DNA of 7,322 nt. Source: an uncultured Succinivibrio sp. (GTDB taxonomy: Bacteria; Pseudomonadota; Gammaproteobacteria; Enterobacterales; Succinivibrionaceae). The notes under the pieces are model-generated. The model was not told the DNA's origin and made no database searches. It saw only the letters and a program-made list of their open reading frames with translations. The position numbers and the translations under genes were made by a program. The stretch is taken from the NCBI GenBank assembly GCA_902772715.1, contig CACYBT010000119.1:1-7322 (forward strand). The letters run 5' to 3'. Of the stretch, positions 5,923 to 7,322 are shown one piece after another (within the stretch, counting starts at the first letter, position 1; each line of letters starts with the position of its first letter).

Positions 5923-7071
5923 ATGAAGAATAAATTTATTATTGCCGGCATCAGTGCGGTGTTGCTTGTTGGTGGTGTTTATGTGGGTGGAGTCTACTAC
6001 ACTGGAGTTGTTGTGCATAAACATTGTGCTGAAATTGGCGGTTCTATTGCAAAAAAACCGCAACTGCAGTCTGTGGTACCGGGGCTTAGTCTTGAATATA
6101 GCAGGTTAAATAACTCGCTGTTTTCGGAGAGCGGCAAGATTGTGATCTCCTTTCCTTCTGAGGATGGGAAAACACAGAATATTGAGATTCCGATCAATAT
6201 TAATAACGGTTTTTTAAATTCTACTATTTCTTTAAATCCAGATAATTTTAATCTTGATGTTGATTTGGATAATTTTGAATTAGACAAGAATTCTCAGAAA
6301 TTAAATATGCTCTTCAATATTTCAGTATTGTCTAAAACTCTGGATATCGCAGGTGATTTTACCGCAAATTATGAGAATTCGAGTTTTGGTGTATTTACGG
6401 CCAAGCTAAATTCCAAAATTGACAGTAATGAGAACATCAATACTGAACTTAAGTTTTTAAACTTAAAAAATTCTGAAGGCAGTCTAGATTCTCTTGATAT
6501 TACGACTAGGATGCAGGGGTTAAATGAAATCAAGGATGTGGGAGACTCTAAGATTGTGGTTGAAGGATTTAATGCCGGTCTTAATAGTTTTAAAAACATG
6601 ACTTTTACATCCAAAGCGGTCAATAAGGATAAAAATGGAAAGTTTGATTTAAATCTGACACTAAGCGGGGATAATCTTGCAGGTTATGCCTACGACTATA
6701 ATATCGATGTGGTTCTTTCTTCCTTAAACGTCAATGATTTTAACCATTATTATGCTAAAGATATGAAGAATGCAACTAGTCTCGTATCTAATCTCAAGCA
6801 CCTTGATATCAATAAGTTAGATTGTCGTCTGGCTCCAATAATAGGTGCTTTTGTTGGTATTCCTGAACTCGATAAGGTGAAGTTAAGTTCTTATGGTAAG
6901 TTTGACTGGGATGTAAAACTAGGTTTAGATTCTGTTTCCGGTTCTCTTACTGTTAATGCCGATACCAATAAAAATCTCGAACGTTTTATGGTAGAAAAGG
7001 ATGGTAAATATCAGGCGGTGATAAAACTTGAAAAAAATCGTTTATTTGTCAATGATATGCCCTATATGTAG
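5923..7071 (+). CDS. ydgA: YdgA-like DUF945 family protein, membrane-anchored
   Basis: This 382-residue protein belongs by resemblance to the YdgA/DUF945 family, envelope proteins of poorly defined function in Gammaproteobacteria. It starts MKNKFIIAGISAVLLVGG, a hydrophobic signal anchor (about residues 5-25) ending in YYTG (25-28), as in E. coli YdgA (WYTG). No lipobox or obvious signal-peptidase site is seen, so most of the protein is probably periplasmic and tethered to the inner membrane. The segment SLEYSRLNNSLFSESGK (56-72) matches the conserved family motif after the anchor, and the end YQAVIKLEKNRLFVND matches the family C-terminus. It is about 120 residues shorter than E. coli YdgA (around 500), and very rich in N, D, S and L, consistent with repeated beta strands. 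ATG 5923 is chosen because AAGGAA precedes it and the anchor begins there. An upstream in-frame ATG at 5827 would add a polar stretch and lacks a ribosome-binding site. Confidence 0.78.
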   Translation: MKNKFIIAGISAVLLVGGVYVGGVYYTGVVVHKHCAEIGGSIAKKPQLQSVVPGLSLEYSRLNNSLFSESGKIVISFPSEDGKTQNIEIPININNGFLNSTISLNPDNFNLDVDLDNFELDKNSQKLNMLFNISVLSKTLDIAGDFTANYENSSFGVFTAKLNSKIDSNENINTELKFLNLKNSEGSLDSLDITTRMQGLNEIKDVGDSKIVVEGFNAGLNSFKNMTFTSKAVNKDKNGKFDLNLTLSGDNLAGYAYDYNIDVVLSSLNVNDFNHYYAKDMKNATSLVSNLKHLDINKLDCRLAPIIGAFVGIPELDKVKLSSYGKFDWDVKLGLDSVSGSLTVNADTNKNLERFMVEKDGKYQAVIKLEKNRLFVNDMPYM

Positions 7072-7150
7072 TATTTCATAATAATTCATTTTTTTGTTTT
7101 AAGAACTTAGGAATTGTCACAAAATAAAGTAATCAAAATATTACATAATC

Positions 7151-7183
7151 GCTCTGTTGTATAAAAAAGTTGATCTAACCTTT
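7151..7183 (+). repeat. Repeat copy A, insertion-sequence-end-like (GCTCTGTTGTA...)
   Basis: This stretch starts GCTCTGTTGTAT and runs through GTTGATCTAAC. It aligns with copy B at 7238 over about 31 bases with only a few mismatches and one gap. The first base of the expected GGCTCT end is C here (7150), suggesting a decayed terminus. ISL3 and IS6 family elements have ends starting GGCTCT or GGTTCTGTTGCAAA, so either family could be the source. Confidence 0.5.
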
Positions 7184-7213
7184 CTAACATATTTATAGAA
7201 AGTTAGAGAGGTT
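7177..7213. repeat. Twelve-pair inverted repeat inside copy A
   Basis: AACCTTTCTAAC (7177-7188) pairs with GTTAGAGAGGTT (7202-7213) over all twelve positions, one of them a G-T wobble, around a 13-base loop. A further flanking match, TTGATC (7170-7175) with GATCAA (7223-7228), widens the symmetry. No T-run follows. It may be a subterminal feature of the element or a miniature element in its own right. Confidence 0.55.
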
Positions 7214-7236
7214 GATTATATGGATCAAATATCAAT

Positions 7237-7268
7237 GGCTCTGTTGTAAAATTGAGTTGATTTAACAT
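7237..7268 (+). repeat. Repeat copy B, probable left end of an insertion sequence (GGCTCTGTTGTA...)
   Basis: This copy starts with the complete GGCTCTGTTGTAAAATTG and continues through GTTGATTTAAC, matching copy A 87 bases upstream. With an intact GGCTCT start and no coding sequence yet, it may be the left terminus of an element extending past the window. The last bases (TTTTTTACAAG, 7310-7320) read in reverse as TTGTAAAAAA, recalling the start of this copy, so a short miniature element of about 90 bases is an alternative. Confidence 0.5.
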
Positions 7269-7286
7269 TTTTCAATTAACCAACTC
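7254..7286. repeat. Inverted repeat GAGTTG / CAACTC inside copy B
   Basis: GAGTTG (7254-7259) and CAACTC (7281-7286) are exact reverse complements, with partial pairing continuing inward. A competing six-base pairing, AATTGA (7250-7255) with TCAATT (7272-7277), overlaps it. Its position inside the copy parallels the inverted repeat of copy A, though the sequences differ. Confidence 0.4.
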
Positions 7287-7322
7287 TTTCTAGTATCTAA
7301 TAATTTAACTTTTTTACAAGAA

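Larger units (their letters stand above)
7072..7322. other. Noncoding right edge with insertion-sequence-like ends
   Basis: No coding sequence is supported here. The first 79 bases are very AT-rich, with a run of seven T near 7089-7095 but no convincing hairpin before it, so no intrinsic terminator for the ydgA-like gene is assigned. A weak stem, GTAAT/ATTAC (7129-7133, 7140-7144), is present. From 7151 onward the sequence consists of two related repeat copies with internal inverted repeats, described separately. Confidence 0.7.

Noticed and set aside
1..7322. CRISPR array, tRNA or rRNA genes, toxin-antitoxin or defence genes
   Set aside because: No regularly spaced repeats, cloverleaf-like sequences or recognisable defence proteins were seen on either strand.

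Overview
The window reads as AT-rich gammaproteobacterial chromosome. The main evidence is a fused RlmK/RlmL 23S rRNA methyltransferase followed at once by Uup, an order also found in Escherichia coli. An RNase AM (YciV-type) gene and a YdgA/DUF945 gene, both familiar in Gammaproteobacteria, follow. The base composition and insertion-sequence remnants would fit an anaerobic host-associated lineage such as Succinivibrionaceae. That placement is an inference that needs a protein search.

Layout. Positions 1-216 are the last 71 codons of an ISL3-type (IS204/IS1001/IS1096/IS1165) transposase that enters from the left edge. Positions 217-323 hold an imperfect hairpin, a perfect TATAAT box and a Shine-Dalgarno sequence. 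Then come three genes joined by two ATGA stop/start overlaps: rlmKL (324-2822), uup (2819-4717) and rnm (4714-5571). A 351-base gene-free leader (5572-5922) contains several inverted repeats: a TGTCA/TGACA cluster beside a run of eight T, a long-range repeat, and a hairpin ending directly at the ribosome-binding site of the next gene. A ydgA-like gene (5923-7071) encodes a membrane-anchored DUF945 protein. The last 251 bases are noncoding and carry two partial copies of a GCTCTGTTGTA sequence that look like insertion-sequence ends, each with internal inverted repeats.

How the genes fit together. The three overlapping genes all concern the ribosome: RlmKL modifies two 23S rRNA positions during large-subunit assembly, Uup is an ABC-F ATPase linked to ribosomes and branched DNA, and RNase AM trims rRNA 5' ends. 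They look like one co-translated ribosome-maturation operon. The ydgA-like gene has its own leader and is probably a separate unit.

I found no clearly new multi-gene system. The points most worth checking are a glycine-to-cysteine change in the RlmK SAM-binding loop, a basic 114-residue tail on RlmKL, the rlmKL-uup-rnm arrangement, the structured leader of the ydgA-like gene, and the paired insertion-sequence-like ends at the right edge.
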